Positions 47,263 to 58,908 are shown, numbered from the stretch's first letter. The stretch: DNA of 64,000 bases from Galerina marginata (GCA_023014335.1 JAECYW010000007.1:1426001-1490000); one strand, 5' to 3'. Translations and numbers: made by a program. Notes: a model not told the origin generated them from the sequence alone.

Positions 47263-48260
47263 TCATTTTGCTTGATCCTGGGATAAGTCTACCTCTGGCA
47301 CACTGTGTTGCCAGTGTACACCGCAAAATTTGGCCACTTCCATTGATAGTTGCCTGACTGCTTGAACTTCTTCAATAGAAGCCCCTCCCCTTCTAGCGCC
47401 ATCGAGGTGCCATGTGATTTGCTGTGGTGTATCGCCAGCGATTAGTGATGCTACCAGCGTATAAGACGTTTCAAGAGCAGATAGTGTGTCGACGTGTCCA
47501 TAGACCAGGCCATAGCCAATAGTTCTCGAGAACCAGCCTAAAAAGATCAATTGTACGTTTGATGTAGGGGTGGGCATGCGAGACAGCTCACCCATGTCGG
47601 GATAAATGGAATCGAGCAGCCCCTGGACTGCATCAGAATTGTCTCCGTAGACAGACCGCCATAAGTTGTTCCCTATGACTCCATACTCTGTCAATGACTT
47701 TGTTGGATCTCTGGAGGGCGATCAGTACCAAGCACCTGATCCCAAGAGTCCAGAAATACTGGCCTCTGAATGTTGGTTTCTTTCAGCTCATCTGGCATCA
47801 CCTCGTGCAGGGCTTTCAAAGCATTAATTGCCTAAATGGTAGAAAGATCAGAAAAACGAAACCAGAGAAGAGTACCTGCTAGAGTAGATAGACCTTGGGG
47901 TATCCACTTATCAGCCCCGATTTTAAGAGAGCCTCTCGTAGCTTCTGTGCAAGTAATTTCTCGTCCGATTTTTTGCTACTTCCGGTGACCTTTAGGTCCT
48001 GCAGGAGGTGCTCAAATAGTCGAGGGACGCCTTCTGGTCTGTTGCTGGCACTGAATGCCACAGCGGCGACGATATACCAGGGATTTGAGAGGACTGAAGA
48101 TGGTTGTTACTTCAGATTACACCCAACTTTCTATGCACACAGATAGGTTATGAAACGAACTTGGAGAAACAGGTCCGCTTGGATGCAATGCCCTGTTTTC
48201 GGGGAAAAGTGATTTCAGACTATTCAGGAAGGTTGAAGATACTCGAAAGGCCGATGCCAT
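47263..48260 (-). CDS. carboxymuconolactone decarboxylase-like (AhpD-fold) protein
   Basis: The fold family includes decarboxylases and alkylhydroperoxidase D. The ATG (48258-48260) opens MASAFRVSSTFLNSLKSLFP, possibly a weak mitochondrial presequence. Then come SSLSNPWYIVAAVAFSASNR, ALKALHEVMPDELKET and the domain core SYTLVASLIAGDTPQQITWH followed by RRGGASIEEVQAVRQLS. The stop is at 47263-47265. I do not see the ExxCxxH redox motif of true AhpD, so a peroxidase role is doubtful; the fungal members are largely uncharacterised. There are about four short introns. Confidence 0.72.
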
Positions 48261-48631
48261 GGTATTGTACACGTTAGATGGCCAATAGATGGAGAGAAGT
48301 CATGAATGCCACTGAGGTATTTGCCAAAAACAAACAGTCGATGAATCGGTTATGATTTGTTCTCCCCACTCTTCAGAAAAATCACAGACAGGTATATTCC
48401 AAAAAATTGTAGCTTATAATGAATTTCTAAGGAACTCCCGACGCAAAGATAGAAGAGTACAACATTTAATTCTGATGTGAACCTATAACTTCTAGCTGAC
48501 TGGAAAAAATAAGGTCCACAAGAATCACAATACAGGAGGATACAGCACCTGGTACGTTGACTGAACATAGAAATCCAATGCAAGATTAGATTACTACAAC
48601 CAGTCAACATATCGGATCCTGTCCAGAACCT
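48261..48631. other. intergenic region
   Basis: This separates the Dicer stop from the start of the CMD-like gene, both on the minus strand. It is AT-rich with no coding signal. Confidence 0.5.
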
Positions 48632-51600
48632 TTAATCGATCATGTCACTGGCATGAGGTCTAGCTAGAATATTGGCGACTTCTTCTGCATCTTCGTTGTC
48701 TAATGGGTCATTGTCGTCCATAAACAGCGACGAAAAGCCTGCAAGAGGATCCAAGACCGACGGTCCATGAACCCCCATTGTGGTCGCACAATCGCATAGA
48801 TGGGACAATGATCTTTCAGAACTCTGGTCCCTGAGAATGCCCAAAGCTCGTTCGGCTGCTGCAAATTTGGCGATATTCAAACTTGACGAAACGATGGGTC
48901 CAACAATGACATTTCCGTGCACCAAAACGGCAAAGCCCTCTCTTTCCAGGAGATCAGTAGCTTTCACTCTCTTCCTGTTGGATAGTCAGATTTTGCGAAT
49001 GGATAAATTTTCAATGACATACTCAAAAAATACTGATCTGCATCCGGAACCTGCTGCCCATTCCGTGAGTTCGGAAACAGGGTCTTTTGCAACCGCAGGA
49101 GAAAGTGCTTCAAGTACGTCCTCCATCACGTATTCCACGACCGCTGCTGTCTTCTCGTAGTTGTAACCGGAATCTACCAAAACAGCACCTATAACACTCT
49201 CGAAAATGTCACTAAGGGCTTTCGGAGGATCAAATTTCCATCCAAATTTCACAATCTCCGCTCCTGAAACCCTTTCAAGCAATGGCACATACCGGTCAAT
49301 GGCGATATTAAGATCCATGCTGTTCGCAAGCATCATCGTATGAAGGCCAAGTCGTCTAACAGCAAGATTGGCCAAGGTTGGGGCACATATTGCCTTAGTG
49401 CGCGGAAGAGCAAGTTGATGTGACGTCGCATTCGGATATTTGTCGAACAGGTACTTCACAACCACCAAATCAAGAATTGCTAACATATCATCAGTTTCCT
49501 AATTCTGTCGAAATGACCAATATACAGACCATCGCCAAGAAACTCAAGTCGTTGGTATGAAGGTCCCTCGGAATTGGTGAATGACGGATGCGTAAGACTC
49601 TCTAATAAGAGATGGTTATACCGGAACTTGTAGCCAATTCGCTTTTCCAGACCCGCGAAAAGTGGGGTGATACGAGTTGGCTCTGTGTTTTGATGATATC
49701 GCATAAACCATGGCAAGGGTCCTCCAAATTCAAGCTGCAACGCTGTTCCTGTTTGCAATGCCAAAGGAATACCACCAGCAAGGAAAGCGGCACCTAGGAT
49801 CGCTTCCATACAGTCCTGCAAACTTCGTCGAGGGTATTGTCGGGTAACAGACCTGGTTGGAGGAGAGCTATCGTCGAGAAAGATAGGCTCAGTTTCTGCA
49901 AGGATGTACCTCCACTTGTGGACACTTGAAATTTCGGTGTTGACAAATCTCTCAAGGCCGAGGTCCAGCGCTCTGCGAAGTAAATACTGGTTGCTGACAT
50001 ATTTTTGTCGAAGGTTCGACAACTGGCCTTCATGTCGACTCGGGTACCTGTTGAGTAATTGCACAGTTGTGCAAACTTGGAGGACAGCATCTCCCAGAGT
50101 CTCCAATCGCTGGTTGTTAAAAGGCATGCTGGCTGATGGAATTGTAAACGCCTCTGTGACCATGTCCATAGGGATTGCTGGTAGACCTAGTTCGTGTCGT
50201 GCACAACGAGCCCTATAAGCATTTGTAATGCGGTGACAAAGTACGGGTAGCAGCTCAAAAGCTCGACGAATTGAAGAAGAGATTGGAAGCCAGCTGCAGG
50301 AATTTTGAGGCAATAAACGACCATCACGCGCAGAATGAATGGGAAGGTCATGGTCCGGGTTCAATTTCGGGGTCAGAAAATACGCGCCGCTATTTGAACG
50401 AGGAAAGCGTAAAGTTTCAAGGATGGGTCCTCCAGAGGGCACTATAGCTTGCCGATTCTTCCTTGACCACTTTTTAACCCAATATTCATAGTATGTCGAA
50501 GCGTCACTTTCTCGCGACCCAGGAGGAGGGGTTGACATCGGCGACAGGTCATGACGAATTCGCTTTAAAAGATGCCTACTGCCGAACCGATTGAACGAGA
50601 TAACTATCAGTTCATCATAATCCTCTTCTGACACCTGACTCCAGTCGCTGATACCACGAGGATTAGCCAGCAACCGTCGAATGGCATTGAAGTCGGGTTC
50701 ATAATCGTGTGTAATCGGAATTAGGTATAAGCTGAGAGGCAAAGTAAAGGGGCTAGAAGTGATGTTGTACCAAATCCCGAGTCTTGTGAACTGATGCATA
50801 GCGCTCCGCTGTTCGTGTTCCAAGTCTTCGTCAAAGTGTATGAGTTGCGCTGGAAGAGTCTTGACATAGCTGTCGCCAATTTTTGCTTCTTCGGGAAGTA
50901 TCGGTGTCCCGGTCACCAGTCCGGCCAGAGCTTCACCGTTAACGACGATGGGATGTAACCACAATTTATGACCGATAAGCCACAAATCACGGACAGATAC
51001 GGTCAACATTACTGGAATTTCACGACGCTTGGTTTTGCCTTGACGATTCTTTTTCACGCGCTCGTCGTCGTCGTCGGAATCCTTAGAAGTTGGGAGGAGG
51101 TATTCATCGAAAACGTCTAGTTCTCTCAGCCGCTTTACAGCCATAAATGCCACAGCCCGCCTTGCCTCTTTCTTGGACCTCCTCAGTGGTCCGGAAAAAG
51201 TCAGGTTCTCAGCGGAGATCGGTAGAGCACGAGGGAGTTGTACTGTTGCTTCAAAATCGCCTAGATACTTGGGTTTATGTGCCAGAGTGAATGCATCTCT
51301 GGGAATGAGGGAGCAAAGGTAGTTGAGGAGATTTAGCGAGTTGTCGTATGTTAGAGTGGCTCCAGTAGATGGAACCACATATCGATCGCGTAACAGGAGG
51401 TCGACAGGGTCTGTATCGTCGTCACTTTCAATATCATCGTCATCGTTTGAATCTATAGCCATATGACGCGTCTGATAGACGTAATTGACTTCTGGTTCTT
51501 TCTGCTGGAGGGCACGATATTTGTCCAGCTGTGCCGTATCGTTTTGGGCGATCATGACAATGAATGTAGACCCAGGCTTCCTTGCACGACCGCGGGACTG

Positions 51601-53314
51601 AACGTAGCCAACCATATGGTGGAGGGGGTCGAAGCGAACAACGAGGTCGCATTCCTAGTGTCAACGTACATAAGGCTTTTGAATATGCAAATCAAACTGC
51701 AGAATAACTCACTTTGAAATCGAGCCCTTCTTCAGCAACAGAAGTAGCAATTACTGAGAACACAAACCACTACTGCGTTAGAATTGAACTGGAGAAGAAG
51801 AAGAGAAAGACATACAAATGTTAATTTTACGATCTCGGAAAAGTTTCACGGGGTCACCACGATAGCGATCTGTCTGCTTCGACACCCCGTCACTGTTAAC
51901 TCCTTGACCGACAAGGAAGGCTGACTGAATCTTCCCCTGTAACTCTGGGATCACAGTGAGGACCTTCGAGAGGGACGAGGCCACTTGACGCTGTTCAACA
52001 AATATGATGCATTGGAATGTAGGAGTATGATTATAGTACTCGGCCAGGATATCCACAAGGACTTTAACCTTGGGTGTGCACCAATCTAAACCGATAGGAA
52101 TCGGAATGACATGGGCCGTCAAGTCTAGTGGAAAGAAGGACTGGAAATCAAGAAGAATGTCGATGACTAGGAAGAACTCCTGTGGTAATTCGCGGGGAGA
52201 TGGTCCTGATGACGGCATGATACCCTGCATTCCTACTGTGTCGTCAGGATCCTCCATCAAGTTATGGCTGTTTTCAGCGACAATCCTCATAAGATGGTGC
52301 TGGATTTCTAGATAGAGAAACATAGAAGCACAATAAGGTCCCACGTTATTCAGGGTAACCATATACCGGGTGTCTATGTTGGCCCATGGGATATCCAATT
52401 GGTTCCATACCGCGTTATCGATAACTTTGAAACATTGATAAATTGTCGGAAATGGGTAGTTGAACTCTTCGGGAGGAAATGGGTATTCTTTGATGATCTA
52501 GAGCGAACGTGTCAGACATAGAGAGGGCAGGTAGAACGAGCGTGGCTACCTCCAGAGCTTTGGGTGAATGAACAGCCAGTTCGTCGACGTGTTCACGTAC
52601 GGCCGTGACCTTTGCATCGAGATTTCCTTCCAGAACGGCAAGCGACCCCAGAGGATCTCTGACATTCCAGATGGGTGAAGCGGTCATTCCAAAAACCTTG
52701 GGCCGGGATTGTGCTGGACTGTGGACATATTCGCGCATAATGGTATTGTAAGGATGATTTTTTCTCGCGTGATGGCATTCATCGAATATCATCAACGACA
52801 CCTTTTCCATACTCCAGAGTGAATGGGTCAAGAGGTTAACAAAAATTTGAGCTTTTGAGCGAATTAGAACAGCGGTACAAGACCAAGGGGAAACATACCT
52901 GTCATGACGATCACATCGAAACCTTCGAAACGCCTTTTCCAACCACGTCTATCGCTAAGATCCAACTCTTGTGCTCCATGAAATTTGCCAATTTTTAACG
53001 ATGAATTTTTCTGGATATAAGCATGTTGCTGCTCCACGAGTGTGACCTTCGGAACCAGAAACACAATCGCCTTTCCTCGAGACTTCTCGAGCGATGCCGT
53101 CCATTTAATCAAGAGCAAACTTATGAGGGTCTTTCCCGATCCCGTGTCCATTGCAGCGATGATATTGCCTTTGAGATCCGTCAGCACTCCAGCTTTGAGA
53201 AAATACTTGGAATCCAGGAATCAGACCCTTTTGTGCTCTAGAGAACACCTCCTCTTGATAACGACGCGGTACAAGTCCATCAAGAGCCTGGAGAGTGTCG
53301 CTTTCCGTGGTCAT
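48632..53314 (-). CDS. DCL: Dicer-like ribonuclease III
   Basis: Dicer cuts double-stranded RNA into small RNAs for gene silencing. The ATG is at 53312-53314 (MTTESDTLQALDGLVPRRYQ). Domains in order: helicase with motif I AAMDTGSGKT, DECH box (52783-52772) and motif VI QSRGRARKPGS (about 51600); a dimerisation/DUF283 region (LNYLCSLIPRDAF); a divergent middle where PAZ would lie; RNase IIIa with QRLETLGDAV (about 50110) and DCMEAILGAAFL; RNase IIIb with QRLEFLGDG (about 49540) and DIFESVIGAVLV; and a short dsRNA-binding-like end. Both RNase III domains keep the Glu/Asp and Asp/Glu metal ligands, so it should be active. No clear PAZ motif is visible, as in several fungal Dicers. About ten introns. 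It is divergent from the GRF zinc-finger gene. Confidence 0.94.
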
Positions 53315-53548
53315 CAGTACGCAAGGTCCACAATATGGGCCCTTTAGCTGCTAGGTGGTCGATAAAGGTGGTTCCGTGTTCAACCTTCAACTTCCAGAGG
53401 ATCCGGACAAGGTCGAAGTTCAAGTTGAAACCAGGACTGCATGTGACTGTGTTACAGTCTGTGTGACATTTCTTATCTTATCTTGGTCTATCTATTTTTA
53501 GGTTCTCAAACGTCTCGATTACTTTTGTTCCTCTCATCCGCTGTCGAT

Positions 53549-53574
53549 TGACTCATTTCCATGGAAATGACTCA
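53549..53574. promoter_or_regulatory. palindrome overlapping two bZIP-type TGACTCA sites
   Basis: TCATTTCCATGGAAATGA (53553-53570) is a perfect 18-base inverted repeat. TGACTCA, the classic Gcn4/AP-1 binding word, overlaps each end (53549-53555 and 53568-53574). The array ends 8 bases before a TATA box. A bZIP activator such as a Gcn4/Cpc1 homologue could act here; that assignment is inference. Confidence 0.55.
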
Positions 53575-53582
53575 TTGCTGGG

Positions 53583-53590
53583 TATAAATA
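53583..53590 (+). promoter_or_regulatory. TATA box of GRF zinc-finger gene
   Basis: TATAAATA lies 8 bases after the palindrome/TGACTCA array and 183 bases before the ATG at 53766, implying a 5' leader of about 150 bases. Confidence 0.6.
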
Positions 53591-53765
53591 CGTGGCCTAC
53601 CCAACTGCTTTGGTCACCTTCGTAACCTCAGTCGCCCCGCACAGCTTACCCGTCGCGTGCACCACCATACAACAAGCAAGTTCCAGCCCCAAATTAGTTT
53701 GAAACCTGTGAGCTTCCTTTGTTTACATATACTTTAATCACTCCTCATACAACACATCAGCAAAC

Positions 53766-54023
53766 ATGTCCGCGGTGCGATCTTGCTGCGGTCAGCCTAT
53801 GCACCGATTCAACGGGCAATCCGACGGACGTCCGTACATCAAGTGCCATGAATGCGGCAAATTTCAATCAGAGCGCGATACACGTATTCCTGCATGCGAT
53901 TGCGGGCTCACAGCCAAATTGCGCACAGCTGGGCCAGACACCAATAATCCTGGGCGTAAGTTCAGAAGTTGCGGCAAGCTCGTGAGTGCCCAGAATAGGT
54001 GCGATTTCTTTGCATGGGAATAA
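53766..54023 (+). CDS. stand-alone GRF-type zinc-finger protein
   Basis: This is an intronless 85-residue protein, MSAVRSCCGQPMHRF onward. The N-terminal half has a CCGQPM...KCHECG cysteine set that may form one zinc site. The C-terminal half is a GRF zinc finger: CDCGLTAKLRTAG, then the G-R-K-F variant of the GRF core, then FRSCGK and CDFFAWE, with a CxC...C...C ligand pattern. In larger proteins (APE2, TOP3A, NEIL3) GRF fingers bind single-stranded nucleic acid. Here the finger is nearly the whole protein. The gene is divergent from Dicer, with 451 bases between starts. Confidence 0.85.
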   Translation: MSAVRSCCGQPMHRFNGQSDGRPYIKCHECGKFQSERDTRIPACDCGLTAKLRTAGPDTNNPGRKFRSCGKLVSAQNRCDFFAWE

Positions 54024-54601
54024 TAATTTTTGAGAATGGGAATGGGTATGTGCACATGTCTTATTCTGAATCTAACTAAATATATTTTTGTCTGTGCTTT
54101 GAATGACGATTGACACAATACTGTAGTCTATGACGCCTTCTGAGTCCTGCTATCTGTATATTTGCAATTGCTGTACTACTTTTTGAATTCGATGTTCTGT
54201 CTGTGGAAATCAGGCGGCTCCTATCTGATGTTCTTCGGGTCAGAGGTATGATAGGTGTAGCTGCTCGCAACAGTCAGAGCTTGTCCTGTGCTTCAATTTG
54301 TAATGTACTTACTGCTGTACAGCATCTTCTACCATTGGACCATATTAGACTGCCAGTGATAGGTGAACCGGTCGGTCGAGAACAAGTCCTCAAGTTCGTC
54401 ATTGGTGCATAATGCTGCAAAGTTCCGCAGGGCGTCACACAGCAATTGTATTACTCGTCCGCAGCCATCAGCGTTGCTATTTAACTTGGAAATCTATAAA
54501 GATCACCAACTATAGTTAGCTCACCAGTCTAGAGTCGCTCCTCAGTTCAACGACTGCTTCAAATTAGCCTTATCTAATCTCCTTTCACCCAATCAGTGAT
54601 C
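54024..54601. other. intergenic region
   Basis: This is the 3' flank of the GRF gene and promoter of the phosducin-like gene. It contains short open frames but nothing recognisable. Confidence 0.5.
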
Positions 54602-55584
54602 ATGGCTGTAAACCCAAACGAAGATACAGAATTGTGAGATCTCACCATCCCTACCTTGCCTGATAGCTCACAAAGATGCAGCAATGATGCGCTTCGAAAG
54701 CATGGGATCATACCGCCTAAAGAAACTACTCCTCCATCGCCATCTCCTCCACCTTCACCGACACTGGACGACGTGTTGAACGAATTCACGGCTAAGGAGC
54801 TTCTGGAACTTGGAGAAGATGCGCCGGACGACGAAACGGAACGTCTGATCGCTCTTCACAGACGACAAAGGCTAGCGGAGGAACGGAAGGACCAATCAAG
54901 AGCACGCTTCGGGGATGTATATCCTATCGGAAGGGATGATTACACACGAGAAATAACCGAAGCTAGCCAGATCGACGAGGAGGACGACGACAATGAACTG
55001 GGAACAGGGGTAGTATGCTTCCTATATAAAGATGGGTAAGCGAAACAACCGCTATCGCATATTGTATTGCCCGACTTAAAGACATATTGGTGAGGTAGGC
55101 TACCTAGAAGTGATCGAGCTTTCCAACATATCCGGGGGCTGGCGAAACGTTATCCACGTACCAAATTCGTCTCCATCGTTGGCGACAAATGCATTCCCAA
55201 TCTTCCAGACTCTCGAGTACCAATGTTCATCGTCTACAGAAAGGGTGACATCCGGCAACAAATCGTCGCATGGGGCGCTGACCGCGATCGTCGGTTAGAA
55301 GGTGCGAAGTCTGTTCCCTCCATAAGCTGGATGCGGGTTAAACTGGAAGCATAGAACTTGAAGCCATTTTGCTGGTAACAGGTGCCCTCGATCTTCCGGA
55401 CCGACCGGGTCCATCAGAAAAGAGAAAGGACGATGATGAAGATGAACTTGAGGACGAAGATGACGATCCTTCGTCGAGGATGCGCTCGGCTGCGACATCG
55501 ACAAACGCGCATCGTCAGAGAAATGTCAGGTCCTCACAAAAGAAAGGCGACGACTCTGACTCGGATTTTGAATTCGATTTGTAA
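54602..55584 (+). CDS. PLP2: phosducin-like protein (PLP2/VIAF type)
   Basis: Phosducin-like proteins have a thioredoxin fold and help the CCT chaperonin fold actin, tubulin or G-beta. The ATG is at 54602. A 48-base intron (54634-54681) joins MAVNPNEDTEF to NDALRKHGIIPPK, which matches the family's N terminus. Then comes an acidic helical segment (EFTAKELLELGEDAPDDETE, then RARFGDVYPIGRDDYTREIT). The Trx-like core follows: VVCFLYKDG, FQHIRGLAKRYPRTKFVSIV, LPDSRVPMFIVYRKGDI, QQIVAWG. The tail is acidic and Ser/Asp-rich, ending DSDSDFEFDL. The stop is TAA near 55582-55584. Four exons. Confidence 0.88.
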
Positions 55585-56034
55585 TAAGGTCTTCGCTGCA
55601 ATTGAAGTACTTTATTCTAGTGTGGCCACTTCACCGGAATCGTTAGCACTACTTAGAAGTTCTCTCACCTTTGCACAAATCCTCCTCCTTCACTTCCTTG
55701 GCTCCAAAGTCTCTTGCTTTCCAAAGCTGAAATTACTGTCTAGCACCTTCGTACCGGCCTGAGTGCAAAAACTGTTTCGGTCTGTGGCAGCTTGTTGACT
55801 GACAAAGTGAGCATTGAGCCGCGATGGCACGCGAATGTACTCAAGATCGTTTATGAGCGCTGTTCCACGGAATGGTGAAAAGTTTCCAGGATTCTACGAA
55901 CGAAGGTGTACGTAGTTATCTGTGCTTTACTTCGAGCTCAAGCTTAAAAAGTGCCGCAGGGCCTCAAACACTGCGGCCAGGGTGGCGTGATGTGACGGTT
56001 CGCGTCAAGCGACAGATTGTGCGACGCGTGATGT

Positions 56035-56053
56035 CATGGCCCATGGCCCATGG
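56035..56053 (+). promoter_or_regulatory. CATGGCC tandem repeat upstream of TATA
   Basis: Two full CATGGCC units plus CATGG lie 15 bases upstream of a TATA box, so this may be an activator array. It resembles the CCATGG palindrome in the amidohydrolase promoter. Confidence 0.35.
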
Positions 56054-56067
56054 TCGCTATGGCGTAC

Positions 56068-56075
56068 TATATAAA
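56068..56075 (+). promoter_or_regulatory. TATA box of orphan gene
   Basis: TATATAAA lies 98 bases before the ATG at 56166. Confidence 0.6.
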
Positions 56076-56165
56076 CCAAACCTACATCAACGAAACACAA
56101 AGTATCCCTTTTGTCTTTTGACCACCACCACCCAGATTTAACTACTTCTCCGCATATCTATAGCA

Positions 56166-56932
56166 ATGGCACCTAGTAAGTGTTTTCGCTCTTTTAACCA
56201 TTGATGGAGCTAACGGTCCATGTACAGGAACTAAACGCGCTGCTGAAGACTCAGGTGAGGGCAATGACAGAGCCACCAAGACAGCCCGAACCGCAAAGAA
56301 CGCCACTTCTTCCCCCAAATCTAAGGCCAAGAAAGGTTTAGCAAAGGTAATACACATTTTACATCGCCTTTAGAATTCGTGATCGTGGCTCCCAACTCAT
56401 GCTCAAATCTTTTCTTTGCAGGCGGCACTATCCAACGCCGAGTTCACTGCTAAAGCCCTCCCACTGCATGTCAACATCACCCACACGCCTCCGAGCATTA
56501 CTAAAGAGGGTGCCGTCGACGCGGACGGAAAGGAGGAGGAACAGACCGCCGTCGAAGTCGCTACAAACAGCACCACCACCGACGTTGGCTTCATTGGCAA
56601 TCTAACGCTGGTCCCCAGCTCTTTTAGCACAGGTAGCTACGGATGGAAGGGTAGCAAGCGCATCACCGTGGAATTGCAAAGCGGAGACGTGAATGGAGAG
56701 GGGGAGAGGGAGAAGGTTCAAGTCATGCTTTCGTGAGTGATCTCTTCCGGTATACCTTCGTCGGGCTAATTTATGGGGACTGGCTTTTTATAGAATCAAC
56801 GCGACAGTGCTAGGAAGCAAACCAACCAAAGGGCGTAAAGGAAAGAAAGGGAAAAAGGCGGCCGAAGAAGACGAGGAGGAAGATGGGGACGAGGAAGAGG
56901 ATGGCGGGGAAGATGCTGATGATGCTCCTTAA
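56166..56932 (+). CDS. basic/acidic nuclear orphan protein
   Basis: The ATG at 56166 opens a very short first exon (MAP) that splices to RTKRAAEDSGEGNDRATKTA, a basic, lysine-rich, NLS-like head. A predicted beta-rich core follows (FTAKALPLHVNITHTPP; DVGFIGNLTLVPSSFSTGSY; GWKGSKRITVELQSGD; EKVQVMLSINATVLGSK). The tail switches from a Lys/Gly block (KGRKGKKGKKA) to a run of Glu/Asp ending in DADDAP at the TAA 56930-56932. About 190 residues, four exons. I cannot assign a family. The order basic head, beta core, acidic tail is that of nucleoplasmin-like histone chaperones, but this is only a layout analogy. Confidence 0.72.
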
Positions 56933-57311
56933 TCTGGCTTCGCCAATGTGTTTAAAACGGGCAGGATAAATGGTTGGCTGCCAGGAAAGACTGCCTTGCA
57001 TCAGTCTACCTATCATCTGAATAATATCTGAAGCTCTATACCTGTCATTCGCAGCGTGTATACACTGCTCTATGGTAGCAAATGCCAATTTAATCAGTTT
57101 AAATGATTGGTAGCTCAACAAAAAGGCGTAATTGGTATTCTCCGTGGTAGGTATTTATTTAGAGTAGATACGGTCAGTGAAATCCATGCAAGCAAAACAA
57201 AGCGATAGTATCTAACATCAGTAAAATTTGAAATATCAGTAAAGCGAAAGGGCAACAGCATCGTTCGTGCGTTCATAAAGCTTCGTGAGGTTTCTACAAC
57301 AGGTATACGAT
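56933..57311. other. convergent intergenic region
   Basis: This lies between the 3' ends of the orphan gene and the membrane protein gene. It is AT-rich and no gene is seen. Confidence 0.5.
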
Positions 57312-58369
57312 CTATTGGGTTTTCGTCTTTGGCTCTAGGGCAAAGATGGAACATTAGCATTTCAGTCGATCAGTAGTTGAAATTATGCAACGCACCTATT
57401 TGCTGGGGGAACGCCTTCTTCCACAGACCGAAATTCTTGGTGGCCCGTCCAACGAACAGTCCAGAGAGAAGCAGCGCACAAACTGCCCGTGCAGTTTCAG
57501 GATCCAAAGGTTTAACAGGCTCGCCAACTGACGTGGTGCCCAAGGCCCCGGCAAGCACCGAATGGACGTCAGCCCAGAAAGGTTGGGCATGTGTGAGGAG
57601 GGCGTAGAGACCCGTGATGGTTGGGGCACACCACAGATCTGTGGTTGTCCAACCGTATGCCTGGAGTTCAGGTGGCGTCTGAAGAGACAAGGAGGTGGGG
57701 CTGAGGAATGAGAATAGGTTGGTCATGAAGAATCCGCCATTAGCGATGATCTGTATAAAAATGTTTTGAGACGGTTGGAAATATCAATTATGAATTAAGA
57801 TTTACGAGTGAAGACACAAGCAACGTCCAAGGAGATGAAGAGATTATGGGCGAAACATTGGTCGTGACAGCAGGCGGAATGAGATTACACAAAAGATAAG
57901 CGCGCGTAAACCCATCGACGATGGCCAAGGGTAACTCTGTCTCCGCAGAAGGGAATGGTACTCCAGGAAGAAAGTCGATAATGGCTTGAATTACTGCGTA
58001 TAGACCGGGGACGACTCCAGAAACCATAAATGATGGGGGAACACCGAGCCAGGGAGCTAATAGAAACAAAATGAGCCAGCCATTAGGCATAGAACAGAGA
58101 GTATACGCACCAACGATAGCTTCACCGCCATAAACAACTAACCAGGTGGTAGCAGCGTTCTTCACGAACGACTTCTGCTCAATTTGACTGGTCCCTTTCG
58201 CCGAAACATGGCTCTGGAGCATTATTTCCCGAATCTGACGCAAGACGATGCAGAGCCTGACGGTGGCGACAACATCTAGAGTGCTAATATTCCAGCCCAG
58301 CCAAGTAAATGGTGCAATGGGCTCCAGGGAATATCGAAACACACCAGTCAATGGGGCCAACAAAGTCAT
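57312..58369 (-). CDS. multi-pass integral membrane protein, unknown
   Basis: The ATG (58367-58369) starts MTLLAPLTGVFRYSLEPIAP. The protein has about six hydrophobic segments, including TTWLVVYGGEAIVGAYTLCS, GWLILFLLAPWLGVPPSFMV and AVCALLLSGLFVGRATKNFG. Three introns are used. The last (GT at about 57397) joins a short exon reading EPKTKTQ and TAG (57312-57314), giving about 310 residues. I recognise no family by name, though the sequence has the evenness of a conserved fungal protein. Its location in the cell is not clear. Confidence 0.7.
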
Positions 58370-58908
58370 GGTAAGAGGAGGAGGAAGGATGGCGTTGACG
58401 GCCGGGATTGGAATGCTACAGCTCTGAAGCCTTGCGGTAAACTTCGGAGTTCGGAGTCAACCAAGGGTTATCAAAGCATCAAAAGTTATAATGGCACGAT
58501 GGTGTAACGGTTGTAACGGCCGCAAACCGGGAATGCGGGTGTCCCCTTTCAGCGAATTAAGCTATCAGCGCGCTGTTTCAAGGCTAGGCCCTCCAGAAAA
58601 CTTGGTTTCCACAGTTCCTCCCACCTTAAGGTGAGGATTGGGCTTGGAATAATCTGTCCTTGTCAGGCCAGGGAAGCAATTCCGCAACCTGCAGGACTCG
58701 CCGAGTTAGTCTTAGGAGATCAGACTAGACCGTCGGTTCGCGCAGTGGCTCGCGGCATCCGCAAACCTTTCTTTTGTACCTAAACAGGAGGATACTACAA
58801 CTTGTGTTTTTGCCACTTGAATACTTCAAGGCTATCCTTTTCCTGTTTTACCATATGAAATAAATAACGGGTATATTGCTCGAATACCAATGCGTCCATG
58901 AATAACAT
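58370..58908. other. intergenic region
   Basis: This is the promoter of the membrane protein gene (-) and the 3' flank of the beta-glucosidase gene (-). GC content is higher than in other gaps. I see no gene. Confidence 0.5.

Larger units (their letters stand above)
53315..53765. promoter_or_regulatory. shared divergent promoter of Dicer and GRF gene
   Basis: This 451-base interval separates the two start codons. It contains the 18-base palindrome and twin TGACTCA sites described below, and a TATA box for the plus-strand gene. No reading frame is seen. Confidence 0.6.
55585..56165. other. intergenic region with CATGGCC repeat and TATA box
   Basis: The 3' flank of the phosducin-like gene is followed by the promoter of the orphan gene. 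CATGGCC is repeated at 56035-56053 (two full copies plus CATGG). TATATAAA lies at 56068-56075. Confidence 0.5.
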
